From an uncultured Oscillibacter sp. (GTDB lineage: Bacteria; Bacillota; Clostridia; Oscillospirales; Oscillospiraceae), in the NCBI GenBank assembly GCA_910578935.1, contig CAJTSM010000013.1, forward strand, positions 1 to 64,000: 64,000 bases of DNA, read 5' to 3'. The stretch's first letter is position 1, and each line of letters starts with the position of its first letter. The position numbers were made by a program, and so were the translations under genes. Shown in pieces: positions 29,863 to 37,905 of this stretch. The notes under the pieces are model-generated. The model saw nothing but the letters and a program-made list of their open reading frames with translations, ran no database searches and had not been told where the DNA came from.

Positions 29863-32289
29863 TCACTGGGGCTTCACAATGAGGTTCACCAACCGGTTTT
29901 TAACAAAGATGGTCTTCACCACCTGCATCCCCGCCGTGGCCTTCTGGACCTTCTCCACCGTCAGGGCAGCCTCCACTACGGCTGCCTCTTCGCTGTCCGT
30001 GGGCATGGTAACGGTGCCCTTCAGCTTCCCGTTCACCTGGACGGCAAAGTCCACCGCGGAGGCCACGGTCTTGCTCTCGTCGTAAACGGGCCACTCGCTC
30101 TGGCAGCACATCTTCCCCGTCCCGGCGGCGAAGCCGAAGCGCTCCCACAGCTCCTCCGCGATATGGGGGGCAAAGGGGCTCAGCAGCTGAATCAGGGGCT
30201 TCATGTCCCCCTTGGTGACTCCGTTGGCCGTCAGCTCGTTCACCGCCGTCATCATGGCCGCGATGGCCGTGTTCATTTTCAGGCTGTCGATGTCCCCGGT
30301 GACCTTTTTGATGGTCCGGTGGAGGATGGCTTCGTTGGCCGGGGAGGGATTGGGGTCGTCTTTGGCGCTCTCCGCCAGATTCCACACCCGGTCCAGGAAA
30401 CGCTTGGAGCCCTTGACGGCCTCCGTGGACCAGATGGCCGCCTGCTCGAAGTCGCCCACGAACATGATATAGAGCCGCATGGTGTCCGCGCCGTACTGCG
30501 CCACGATGTCGTTGGGGTTCACCACGTTGCCCCGGGATTTGGACATCTTCTCTCCGCCCTCGCCCAGGATCATGCCGTGGCTGGTCCGCTTGGCGTAGGG
30601 TTCCGCCGTGGGAACGACCCCGATGTCATAGAGGAATTTATGCCAGAAGCGGGAGTACAGCAGGTGCAGGGTGGTGTGCTCCATGCCGCCGTTGTACCAG
30701 TCCACGGGGGACCAGTAGTCCAGGGCCTCCTTGGAGGCCAGGGCCTTGTCGTTGTGGGGGTCCATATACCGGAGGAAATACCAGCTGGAGCCCGCCCACT
30801 GGGGCATGGTGTCCGTCTCCCGCTGGGCGGGGCCGCCGCACTGGGGGCAGGTGGTGTTGACCCAGTCCGTCATCTTCGCCAGAGGGCTCTCGCCGGTGTC
30901 CGTGACCTCGTAGCTCTCCACCTCGGGGAGGAGCAGAGGCAGCTCCGACTCCGGCAGGGACACCCAGCCGCACTTGGGGCAGTTCACCAGGGGGATGGGC
31001 TCGCCCCAGTAGCGCTGGCGGCTGAACACCCAGTCCCGGAGCTTAAAGTTGGTCTTGGGCCGTCCGTAACCCTCCTTGGTCACGTGCTCCTTCATGGCGG
31101 GGATAGCCTCCTTGACGGTCATGCCGTCCAGGAAGCCGGAGTTCACCATAATCCCCGTGTCGTCCTTCAGGACGAAGGCCTCCTTGGTGATGTCTCCGCC
31201 CTTGACCACCTCCACGATGGGCAGGCCGAATTTCGTGGCGAACTCCCAGTCCCGCTGGTCGTGGCCGGGCACGCCCATGACAATGCCGGTGCCATAGCCC
31301 ATCAGCACGTAGTCGGAAACGAAGATAGGGACGTGTTTGCCCGTGGCGGGGTTGACGGCCTCAATGCCGTCCAGGCGGACGCCGGTCTTTTCTTTATTCA
31401 GTTCGCCCCGCTCGAAGTCGCTCTTCCGGGCGGCTTCGGCCTGATAGGCGGCCACCTCGTCCCAGTTTTGGATTTGGTCCTTCCACTGCTCCAGGAAGGG
31501 GTGCTCCGGGGAGATGACCATATAGGTCACACCGAAGAGGGTGTCGCACCGGGTGGTGTAGACCGTCAGCTTGTCGCCGTTGGTGGCGGCGAAGTCCACC
31601 TCCGTGCCCTCGGACCGGCCGATCCAGTTGCGCTGCTGGATCTTGACCCGGTTGATGAAATCCACGTCCTCCAGGTCGTCGATGAGCCGGTCGGCGTACT
31701 TGGTGATGGCCAGCATCCACTGGGATTTTTCCTTCCGGATGACCTCTCCGCCGCAGCGCTCGCAGACGCCCTCCACCACTTCCTCATTGGCCAGGACGAT
31801 CTTGCAGCTGGTGCACCAGTTCACGGGCATGGAGGCCTTGTAGGCCAGGCCTTTTTTGAACATCTGGAGGAAGATCCACTGAGTCCACTTGTAATAATCC
31901 GGGTCCGTGGTGTTGACCTCCCGGTCCCAGTCGAAGGAGTAGCCCAGCATCCGCAGCTGCTTGCGGAAGTTCTCCACGTTGTCGTGGGTGACCTTGGCGG
32001 GGTGAATGTGGTTTTTCACGGCGTAGTTTTCCGTGGGCAGGCCGAAGGCGTCGTAGCCGATGGGGAAGAGAACGTTGAAGCCCTGCATCCGCTTTTTCCG
32101 GCAGATGATGTCCATGGCGGTGAAGGGCCGGGCGTGGCCCACGTGGAGCCCCTGGCCGGAGGGATAGGGGAATTCGATGAGGCCGAAGAATTTTTCACGG
32201 CTCTTGTCGCCGTTGACGGCGGTGAAGGGTTTTTCCTCCAGCCACTTGGCCTGCCACTTTTTCTCGATGGCGGTGAAATCGTACTTCAT
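29863..32289 (-). CDS. leuS: Leucyl-tRNA synthetase
   Basis: 808-residue class I synthetase that attaches leucine to tRNA-Leu. It carries the HIGH motif as HVGH (YPSGQGLHVGHARPFT, near 50), a CP1 editing domain (about 220-400, with TTRCDTLFGVTYMVISPEH and the conserved editing-site VPGHDQRD), a zinc-type NWCTSCKIVLANEEVVEG...CERCG segment, and KMSKSRGN near 577. The start ATG has AAGGAG upstream; a 31-residue extension is rejected. Its stop codon TGA opens element R2. A T-box with a Leu-type specifier lies upstream of the neighbouring DUF2500 gene, 1.2 kb away. Confidence 0.97.
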   Translation of the reverse strand: MKYDFTAIEKKWQAKWLEEKPFTAVNGDKSREKFFGLIEFPYPSGQGLHVGHARPFTAMDIICRKKRMQGFNVLFPIGYDAFGLPTENYAVKNHIHPAKVTHDNVENFRKQLRMLGYSFDWDREVNTTDPDYYKWTQWIFLQMFKKGLAYKASMPVNWCTSCKIVLANEEVVEGVCERCGGEVIRKEKSQWMLAITKYADRLIDDLEDVDFINRVKIQQRNWIGRSEGTEVDFAATNGDKLTVYTTRCDTLFGVTYMVISPEHPFLEQWKDQIQNWDEVAAYQAEAARKSDFERGELNKEKTGVRLDGIEAVNPATGKHVPIFVSDYVLMGYGTGIVMGVPGHDQRDWEFATKFGLPIVEVVKGGDITKEAFVLKDDTGIMVNSGFLDGMTVKEAIPAMKEHVTKEGYGRPKTNFKLRDWVFSRQRYWGEPIPLVNCPKCGWVSLPESELPLLLPEVESYEVTDTGESPLAKMTDWVNTTCPQCGGPAQRETDTMPQWAGSSWYFLRYMDPHNDKALASKEALDYWSPVDWYNGGMEHTTLHLLYSRFWHKFLYDIGVVPTAEPYAKRTSHGMILGEGGEKMSKSRGNVVNPNDIVAQYGADTMRLYIMFVGDFEQAAIWSTEAVKGSKRFLDRVWNLAESAKDDPNPSPANEAILHRTIKKVTGDIDSLKMNTAIAAMMTAVNELTANGVTKGDMKPLIQLLSPFAPHIAEELWERFGFAAGTGKMCCQSEWPVYDESKTVASAVDFAVQVNGKLKGTVTMPTDSEEAAVVEAALTVEKVQKATAGMQVVKTIFVKNRLVNLIVKPQ

Positions 32290-32340
32290 GTGTGATCTCC
32301 TTCTATTTGATAATATGGCTATTATTATGACGCTTTTACA

Positions 32341-33096
32341 AAGCGGGGAGGGTTTTCCGGCCCTGACGGGCGGGGCAGTCAACAGCTATGAAGATAGCTG
32401 GTCCTTTGCACCCCCCCATGTCGTCGGGGCGAAATCCGTTCCGCTCCGCAGCCGCCTGGCGGCGACGGCTTCGCTGCACTCCTTTGCCCCTCCTCTCCCC
32501 ACCGCGCGGGGCGCGGCGGGGACCCCGTGTTTTCCTTCCAGAAGGAAACGAGAAAACGGGCCGTGCACGGTCCAAAAGAGAAAAGGAAGTATTTGGAGAC
32601 GCATACGTTTGGACGAGGGACGCGCAGACAGTGCTTCCGGTTTCACGAATGTCTTCTGCCCGCGGCGTAGTCTTAGCGGGGGTTTGGATATCATCGAATG
32701 GACCGCTCTCCTCTTTCCGCTGCCGCTGCCCTGGCGCATGTAGGCACTGGAGAATGGCGGCCAGCGAAGCGTCGCCACCGTGGCACGCACCGAAAGAGAA
32801 GGCGTTAGACGCAGTTCCGTAGCAAGCGCCGGGTTAGCGGCAGCGAGGACGGGAGGGCAGTCCATGCATCAACCTCCAAAGCCCCCGCTTGCACTACGCC
32901 GCGGGCCGGAGACTTGCGTATCTGGAGGAAGCACACCAGCCGCGCCCCCGTTTTCTCTCTTCCACCGTGCACGGCGCATTCTCTCTTTTCGCAAAAGAGA
33001 GAATGGGGGGTGCATTGGACCAGCTATCAAGATAGCTACTGACTCCCCCCGCGCGTCAGCGCGAGTATAAGCCCCTCCGCCCGCCAGGGGCCGCTT
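32341..33096. repeat. Large inverted-repeat element R2, copy 2 (between DUF2500 and leuS)
   Basis: 756 bases without a gene. The left end CCCTGACGGGCGGGG (32361-32375) and the right end GCTTATACTCGCG (inverted, about 33060-33073) match the termini of copy 1. The GTCGTCGGGGCGAAATCCG module occurs at 32420-32438, while its inverted partner is missing from the right half, where AGAGAATGGGGGGTGCATTG replaces it. The right end abuts the DUF2500 stop codon. Confidence 0.78.
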
Positions 33097-33477
33097 TCAG
33101 CCCCGCTGAAACCCCAAATACCGGGTCCCCTGGAAGGTGAGGCTTCCCCGGTCCCCTTCTGCCAGCATACCGTACTCGGCCCCGCTGACGCTGAACTCCA
33201 TCCGGTCCCCGCTCTCCACCTGGAAGGTGGCGTAATAGGCGGTGCTGGTATGGCTCATGCTGTCCTGGTGATGGTGGTGGGAAACCTGCGTCCGCTTGGT
33301 TACAACCTGGGCGGAAACCGTCAGCCGGGGGGAGGCGTTGTTTTTGCTCCAGGTCCCGACGCCCCGGACCGCCATCACAACGAACGTGCCGATGACAATG
33401 ACAAATACCGTGATAAACAGAAATGGGAAAATCGAAAACATCAGGTCAAATCCACCCATTCCAAACCCCATGCTCAT
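33097..33477 (-). CDS. DUF2500 membrane-anchored protein
   Basis: 126-residue protein with one N-terminal helix (about 12-38) and a beta-rich C-terminal domain (RLTVSAQVVTKRTQVSHHHHQDS then AYYATFQVESGDRMEFSVSGAEYGMLAEGDRGSLTFQGTRYLGF), matching DUF2500, function unknown. It follows directly after a T-box leader and promoter, 10-20 bases downstream of the terminator, so it is the first gene of a T-box transcript whose second gene appears to be leuS. Confidence 0.85.
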   Translation of the reverse strand: MSMGFGMGGFDLMFSIFPFLFITVFVIVIGTFVVMAVRGVGTWSKNNASPRLTVSAQVVTKRTQVSHHHHQDSMSHTSTAYYATFQVESGDRMEFSVSGAEYGMLAEGDRGSLTFQGTRYLGFQRG

Positions 33478-33494
33478 AGCCTCTCTCCTTTCTC

Positions 33495-33735
33495 AAACGG
33501 CGAAAACGCCCCCAGCCTGCGCGGCCAGGGGCGTGAACACACGCGGTACCACCCTGTTCAGCCGCCAAAAGCGGCCCTTGAGGCCCGGTAACGGGGGCAA
33601 ACCGCCCCGCCCTACCTGTCAGGCGGGAGACTCCGGGACCAGTCATGCACAGGGGCTCCCCCTCCGGCTTGCACCATCCGCCGGCTCTCTGAGGGCGGGA
33701 CATCCCCGTCTTTTTTCCCTTCATCGTCGTTCAAC
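33495..33735 (-). promoter_or_regulatory. T-box leader, probable leucine specifier
   Basis: Minus strand: the T-box core CAGGGTGGTACCGCG (33556-33542) is perfect, followed by terminator ACGCCCC / GGGGGCGT and TTTTC (33534-33503). Stem I features GATGAAGGGA and AGAGAGCCGG are present. The specifier loop reads CATGACTGG, then TCCCGGAG. Aligned on the Met leader of this window (CGAACATGG, TCTTGGAG), the tRNA-reading triplet is CTG (33642-33640), a leucine codon. An ATG two bases upstream is out of register. Confidence 0.85.
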
Positions 33736-33742
33736 AGGCCCT

Positions 33743-33771
33743 ATTGTACGGGGGGAACCGGGTTTTGTCAA
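33743..33771 (-). promoter_or_regulatory. Promoter of the Leu T-box transcript
   Basis: TTGACA (33771-33766) and TACAAT (33748-33743) on the minus strand, 17 bases apart. Confidence 0.88.
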
Positions 33772-33876
33772 GGGGGGAAATGACCAAAAACCGCCCGGGA
33801 ACGGCCCCCGGACGGTTTTCGGATGAGAAAGGGGCCGCCGCCTCCGGCGGCCCCTTTTCCTGGGACTGACGGTTTT

Positions 33877-35409
33877 TTACTTCTCCTTCACCTCGTTAAA
33901 GAGCTTCTCAATGCCCGCGTCCGGGGCGGGGGTCAGAAGGCTGACGATGACGGCGGCGGCCAGACCCACCACGAAGGCGGGCAGCAGCTCGTAGATATCC
34001 AGGGCGCCGCCCAGAGGCCGCACCAGGAACTTCCACACAAAGATCATCACACCGCCGGCAACCAATCCCGCCATGATGCCCTGACGGTTGCTCCGCTTCC
34101 AGTATAGGGCGCAGAGAATGGCGGGGCCGAAGGTTGCGCCGAAGCCCGCCCAGGCGAAGGACACAATCTGGAACACGTTGCTGTCCGGGTCCGAAGCCAG
34201 GAAGAGGGCGATAACGGCAATCACCACCACCGTCAGCCGGGCGATCAGCATGGTCTGCTTCTCCGTCAACTTCACGCCGAAAACCTCCTGGACGATGTTC
34301 TCCGAGAAGGCGGAGGAGGCCGCCAGCAGCTGGCTGTCCGCCGTGGACATGGTGGCGGCCAGGATGCCCGCCAGGATGCAGCCCGCCACGATAGCGGGGA
34401 AAACGCCGTAGGAGGACAACAGGTCGGAGAGCTTCACAATGATGGTTTCCGTGGCGCTTCCCTCCAGGAAGGGCACCCGGCCTGCGGCGGAGACGGCGTG
34501 GCCCACAATGCCGATGAACACCGCCACACCCATGGAGATCACCACCCAGGTGGCGGCAATGCGGCGGGAGAGGGTCAGCTCGTTCTCGTCCCGGATGGCC
34601 ATGAAGCGCACCAGGATGTGGGGCATGCCGAAATACCCCAGGCCCCAGGCCATCATGGAGATGATGCGGATGAAGCCGTAGGGGTCCGCCGTGCCGTTTG
34701 CGGCATTATAGGTTTCCGTGAAGCTGAAAAAGCCGGGAAGAGTCTGCGCATGGGCGACGACGGCGTCCATGCCCCCCGCCTGGACCACACCGAACACCAC
34801 GATAACCGCCAAAGCCACCGTCATGATGACGGATTGGATCAGGTCCATGGTCGCCACGGCGTTAAACCCGCCGATGGAGGTGTAGCTGATGATGACAATG
34901 GCCCCGATGACCACCGCCGCCATATAGTTCCAGCCGAACAAGCTGTTGAAGAGCTTGCCGATGGCGGCAAGGCCGGAGGCAACATACGGCACAAAGAAGA
35001 TCAGGATAATCAGGGCGGAGATGCACATGATGACGGGCTTCTTCTCCCCATAGCGCTTGGAGATGAAGCTGGGGATGGTGATGGCGTCCAGCTTCACACT
35101 GTAGCGCCGGAGCTTTTTGGCCACCAGCAGAAAGTTCAAATAGGTGCCCACGGCCAGGCCGATGGCGGTCCAGCTGGCGTCCGCTACGCCGCTGAGATAG
35201 GCAAGGCCCGGGATGCCCATGAGCAGGTAGCTGCTCATGTCGGAGGCCTCGGCGCTCATGGCGGTGACCAGGGGCCCAATCCCCCGGCCGCCTAAGTAAA
35301 AGCCCTCGGCGCTCTTCTTGGAGCGCCGGCCGATCATGACTCCGGTGAAGATAACGAAGCAGAGGTACAGGATAATCGTACCCATGATGCAGATTTGTGC
35401 GGTAGACAT
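33877..35409 (-). CDS. putP: Sodium/proline symporter
   Basis: 510-residue sodium:solute symporter (SSF) with about thirteen helices. PutP features include the MSAEASDMSSYLLMGIPGLAY segment in helix 2 (sodium and proline site), GGFNAVATMDLIQS, and the SSF signature in GYFGMPHILVRFMA. It imports proline with Na+. It begins at ATG 35409 with GGAGAGAG upstream and has its own promoter region. The end lies just past the Leu T-box promoter. Confidence 0.92.
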   Translation of the reverse strand: MSTAQICIMGTIILYLCFVIFTGVMIGRRSKKSAEGFYLGGRGIGPLVTAMSAEASDMSSYLLMGIPGLAYLSGVADASWTAIGLAVGTYLNFLLVAKKLRRYSVKLDAITIPSFISKRYGEKKPVIMCISALIILIFFVPYVASGLAAIGKLFNSLFGWNYMAAVVIGAIVIISYTSIGGFNAVATMDLIQSVIMTVALAVIVVFGVVQAGGMDAVVAHAQTLPGFFSFTETYNAANGTADPYGFIRIISMMAWGLGYFGMPHILVRFMAIRDENELTLSRRIAATWVVISMGVAVFIGIVGHAVSAAGRVPFLEGSATETIIVKLSDLLSSYGVFPAIVAGCILAGILAATMSTADSQLLAASSAFSENIVQEVFGVKLTEKQTMLIARLTVVVIAVIALFLASDPDSNVFQIVSFAWAGFGATFGPAILCALYWKRSNRQGIMAGLVAGGVMIFVWKFLVRPLGGALDIYELLPAFVVGLAAAVIVSLLTPAPDAGIEKLFNEVKEK

Positions 35410-35629
35410 GAAATCTCTCTCCTTTTCCGTTCAATGCGTGATATGATAGCACACTTTTTACTAGAATGAAAGACAGAACGAAGTATAGAATGCAGTCTAT
35501 ACTTTGTTCTGTGAGATTTTCATAAAATTATGAAATGCCAAGTCTTTTTAGCCGTACATTTTTTAGGGGAAATGTCCGGCGAAAAGCGAAATCCCTTCTT
35601 TGCGCCTCTTGACCGTGAAGGGACCGCAG

Positions 35630-35767
35630 TCACTCCAGGTCCTGCGAAAAGGACTCCAGGGAGAAGGGGTTCACAGCGCCCGCCGTCTCCTCCGGCTCGG
35701 AGCCTCCTTGGCACCCCGCCAGCAGCGCGGCGCACAGCAGCCAGGCAAGCACCCGCCTTTTTCTCAT
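35630..35767 (-). CDS. Small lipoprotein coupled to the TetR gene
   Basis: Predicted 45-residue lipoprotein: basic start MRKRRVL, hydrophobic core AWLLCAALL, lipobox LLAGC with the acylated Cys at about residue 19, then a short acidic tail ending in SFSQDLE. Its ATG overlaps the TetR stop codon as ATGA, so it is translationally coupled to the regulator. The gene was found by translating the gap; it is too short for common ORF cut-offs. The mature peptide would have only about 27 residues, so it might be a sensor, a small membrane effector, or the N-terminal remnant of a longer lipoprotein. Confidence 0.65.
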   Translation of the reverse strand: MRKRRVLAWLLCAALLAGCQGGSEPEETAGAVNPFSLESFSQDLE

Positions 35768-36372
35768 TCCGCCGTCTCCTTTTTATCCGTCCCCCGCCAG
35801 CTCTCTAGAAACGTGGGAGTCATGGCGTCCGTGTAGGCAACCAAAGAGTACTCCCCGCCGCAGAGGCACCAGTCGTACAGCAAAGCCCGCTCCCAGAGGG
35901 CGTAAGCCTTCACAATCTCATTCACCGTCCGGTCCGTTCGCAGCTGGCCCGCCTGCTGGCCTTCGGCAATAATCTTCCGCAGCAGCTTGAAATAGGTCCG
36001 GTTCCGGTCCAGCAGGTGTTTCTCCCCCCGGGTGAGGAGCTGGGTGGAGAGGAGCCGGGCCAAGAGGTCCAGGGAGATGCCCCCGTCGATCATGGCGAAA
36101 AGCTCGTGGTTCAAAAACGCCAGCTTCTCAATGGCGTCCTGCTCCGGCGAGAGGGCGGGAATCAGCGCCTCATACTTCTCGTCAAAGACGTTGGAAAGGG
36201 TGCCAAGCAGCGCGTCCTTGCCGTCGAAGTAGTGATAAAAAGAGCCCTTGGATGTCTCCGACTCGAAGACAATGTCCTCGATGGTAGTGTCCTCATAACC
36301 CTGCTCGTAGAAAAGCTTCCAGGCGGCGGAGATGATGCGGCCCTTGGTGTTCCGGGCGTTCTTTCGGGGCAT
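35764..36372 (-). CDS. TetR/AcrR family regulator
   Basis: 202-residue repressor with an N-terminal helix-turn-helix (about 8-55: TKGRIISAAWKLFYEQGYEDTTIEDIVFESETSKGSFYHYFDGKDALL) and a divergent C-terminal ligand domain. TetR proteins usually repress their own or adjacent genes until a small ligand binds. The start is the ATG with GGAAGGAGG upstream. It overlaps the small lipoprotein gene. AAGTTTATAACTT (36484-36496), a palindrome upstream, is a candidate operator, though that position also lies inside the antitoxin-like RNA. Confidence 0.88.
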   Translation of the reverse strand: MPRKNARNTKGRIISAAWKLFYEQGYEDTTIEDIVFESETSKGSFYHYFDGKDALLGTLSNVFDEKYEALIPALSPEQDAIEKLAFLNHELFAMIDGGISLDLLARLLSTQLLTRGEKHLLDRNRTYFKLLRKIIAEGQQAGQLRTDRTVNEIVKAYALWERALLYDWCLCGGEYSLVAYTDAMTPTFLESWRGTDKKETAE

Positions 36373-36406
36373 GGGCGGAGCCTCCTTCCTGGGGGGGATT
36401 TTATGG

Positions 36407-36435
36407 TTGACAGCCCGGGATGGGGCTGGTATAAT
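36407..36435 (+). promoter_or_regulatory. Consensus promoter of an orphan small RNA
   Basis: TTGACA at 36407-36412 and TATAAT at 36430-36435 with a 17-base spacer, pointing right. No CDS follows closely; a short RNA does. Confidence 0.88.
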
Positions 36436-36441
36436 CAACAC

Positions 36442-36545
36442 AAGAGGGGTGCCTGTCGTCACCAGGTTCGGCTAACCTCCTATAAGTTTATAACTTGAGA
36501 AATCGCCGTTCCTTAATGTCTGGGGGCGGTTCTTTCTTTTTCGTT
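36442..36545 (+). ncRNA. Type I antitoxin-like small RNA
   Basis: About 100-nt RNA predicted from the strong promoter to CGGTTCTTTCTTTTT. It contains GTGCCTGTCGTCACCAGGTT and CGGCTAACCTCC, sequences I recognise from antisense RNAs opposite small holin-like toxins in Firmicutes (recollection, not a search). The complementary strand carries the toxin-tail-like frame at 36488-36562. No intact toxin was found, so the RNA appears orphaned. Confidence 0.6.
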
Positions 36546-36562
36546 ACACTAATTAACGCCAA
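36488..36562 (-). pseudogene. Remnant of a small hydrophobic toxin gene
   Basis: A minus-strand frame reads SLALISVTKKKEPPPDIKER and ends RFLKL before TAA, the typical hydrophobic-then-basic tail of holin-like type I toxins. The frame is closed upstream by TGA and the transmembrane N terminus is not recoverable in any frame, so this is a broken gene. The rest of 36546-36740 shows no gene. Confidence 0.45.
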
Positions 36563-36874
36563 AGATCACAGCGGCCTCTGGCTGAAGAAAACGACGCTCC
36601 TTTTGGGGCCCCCGCAAAATCGGCAGATTTTGTGGGGAAAGGAAGAAGAAACGGAGCGAAGCCTGCCCGCAGGGCGGGATTCACGAAGTGCAATTTCCTC
36701 TGACGCGGTTAAGCCGTTTCCCTCTTACCGATACTGATATATCATACTTCCCCAGACCTGTCAACGGCGGGGCGGTCCCGGCTCCGCACTTTTTGCAAGA
36801 TTTACAGCACGTTCTCCGGTGTTCATTTGCGAAGCGTGCGATTATAATAAAAACCAGACAAGGAGGAAGGACCC

Positions 36875-37717
36875 ATGAAATTTTGGAAGATGAACGGGGC
36901 CGGGAACGACTTCATCATCTTAAACAACCTGGAGGAACGTCTGCCGCTAGAGGCCCTGCCCCGGATCGCCCGGACACTGTGCGAGCGGCACATGTCCATT
37001 GGGGCCGACGGGCTGATGGTGGTGGAGGCGGCGGACCAGGGCGGCGACTTTAAGATGCTGTTTTTCAACTCCGACGGCAGCGTGGGGGAAATGTGCGGCA
37101 ACGGGGCCCGGTGCATCTGCCGCTACGGCTTTGAAAACGGCCTTGCAGGAGAGGCCCAGGCCGTGGAAACCACCGCAGGGACGGTGTTCGGCCGGCGGCT
37201 GGACCGGCGGCTTTACCGGGTCCGGCTCAACGACCCAACCACCATTCAACTGGACCGCCCGGTGGAAGTGGACGGGGTGCGGTACGCCTGTTCTTACGTG
37301 GAGCTGGGAGAGCCCGGCCTGCCCCACGCGGTGGTCCCCTACCACAATCTTCAAAACGCCGACGAACATGAACTGCGGGAACTGGGGCGGAAGATCCGCT
37401 GGAACCCCGCCTTCCCCAAGGGGGCCAACGTGAATTTCTACGACCTGACCGGGGAGGACCACTTCTTCGAGCGGACCTTCGAGCGGGGGGTGGAGGACTT
37501 CACTTACGCCTGCGGCACGGGCACCGGGTCCGTGGCCGCCGTGCTGACTCTTCAGGGAAAGGTCAGCGGCCACCAGGTTCGGGCGGACATGACCGGCGGA
37601 ACGCTGTTCATCGACGCGGAGCGGGTCCACAGCCACATTACGGAGCTGCTTCTCACCGGCCCCACCAACATCGTTTGTACAGGCGAAATCACGGATGAAG
37701 ATTTGACCTGTCTATAA
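36875..37717 (+). CDS. dapF: Diaminopimelate epimerase
   Basis: 280-residue enzyme that converts LL- to meso-diaminopimelate for lysine and peptidoglycan synthesis. The two catalytic cysteines are visible as Cys74 in EMCGNGARC and Cys213 in YACGTGTGS. The N terminus MKFWKMNGAGNDFIILNN is diagnostic. The ATG has an AGGAGGAAGG site. A TATAAT at 36843-36848 is a plausible -10. No other lysine genes adjoin it. Confidence 0.96.
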   Translation: MKFWKMNGAGNDFIILNNLEERLPLEALPRIARTLCERHMSIGADGLMVVEAADQGGDFKMLFFNSDGSVGEMCGNGARCICRYGFENGLAGEAQAVETTAGTVFGRRLDRRLYRVRLNDPTTIQLDRPVEVDGVRYACSYVELGEPGLPHAVVPYHNLQNADEHELRELGRKIRWNPAFPKGANVNFYDLTGEDHFFERTFERGVEDFTYACGTGTGSVAAVLTLQGKVSGHQVRADMTGGTLFIDAERVHSHITELLLTGPTNIVCTGEITDEDLTCL

Positions 37718-37905
37718 CGATTTTCAAAAATACTAACAGCAATCCGGCGAATACCGCCGGCACAAAACTGCGTCTTCTTCCTTGACAGCCGCCGGCCCAC
37801 CCGCGCCGTCACCCTTGTTCTGTAGCGCTTGGGTCCGTCTCCTTTGCCGCCATTATTTCTGAGGATTGCGATCATTTCTGTGTGCGAAAAAGCAGGAGGA
37901 ACATT

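Noticed and set aside
29067..29882. Several 60-100 codon frames in the R2 elements
   Set aside because: They repeat because the DNA repeats, occur on both strands, and have no conserved start or ribosome site.
29533..32295. 920-codon plus-strand open frame across leuS
   Set aside because: It is the antisense shadow of leuS, which has HIGH, KMSKS and editing motifs on the minus strand. GC-rich codon use keeps antisense frames open.
29021..33096. leuS as cargo of a true composite transposon
   Set aside because: No transposase, no target duplication seen, and the elements also behave as ordinary gap-fillers at stop codons; reported only as bracketing.
33640..33650. Reading the second T-box specifier as ATG (Met)
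   Set aside because: Alignment with the Met leader in this window puts CTG, not ATG, in the tRNA-reading position before TCCCGGAG; ATG is shifted upstream. Still the main alternative.
35520..35735. 71-codon minus-strand frame in the gap after TetR
   Set aside because: Arg/Gly-rich shadow translation. The lipoprotein frame in another register has an ATGA overlap and a lipobox.
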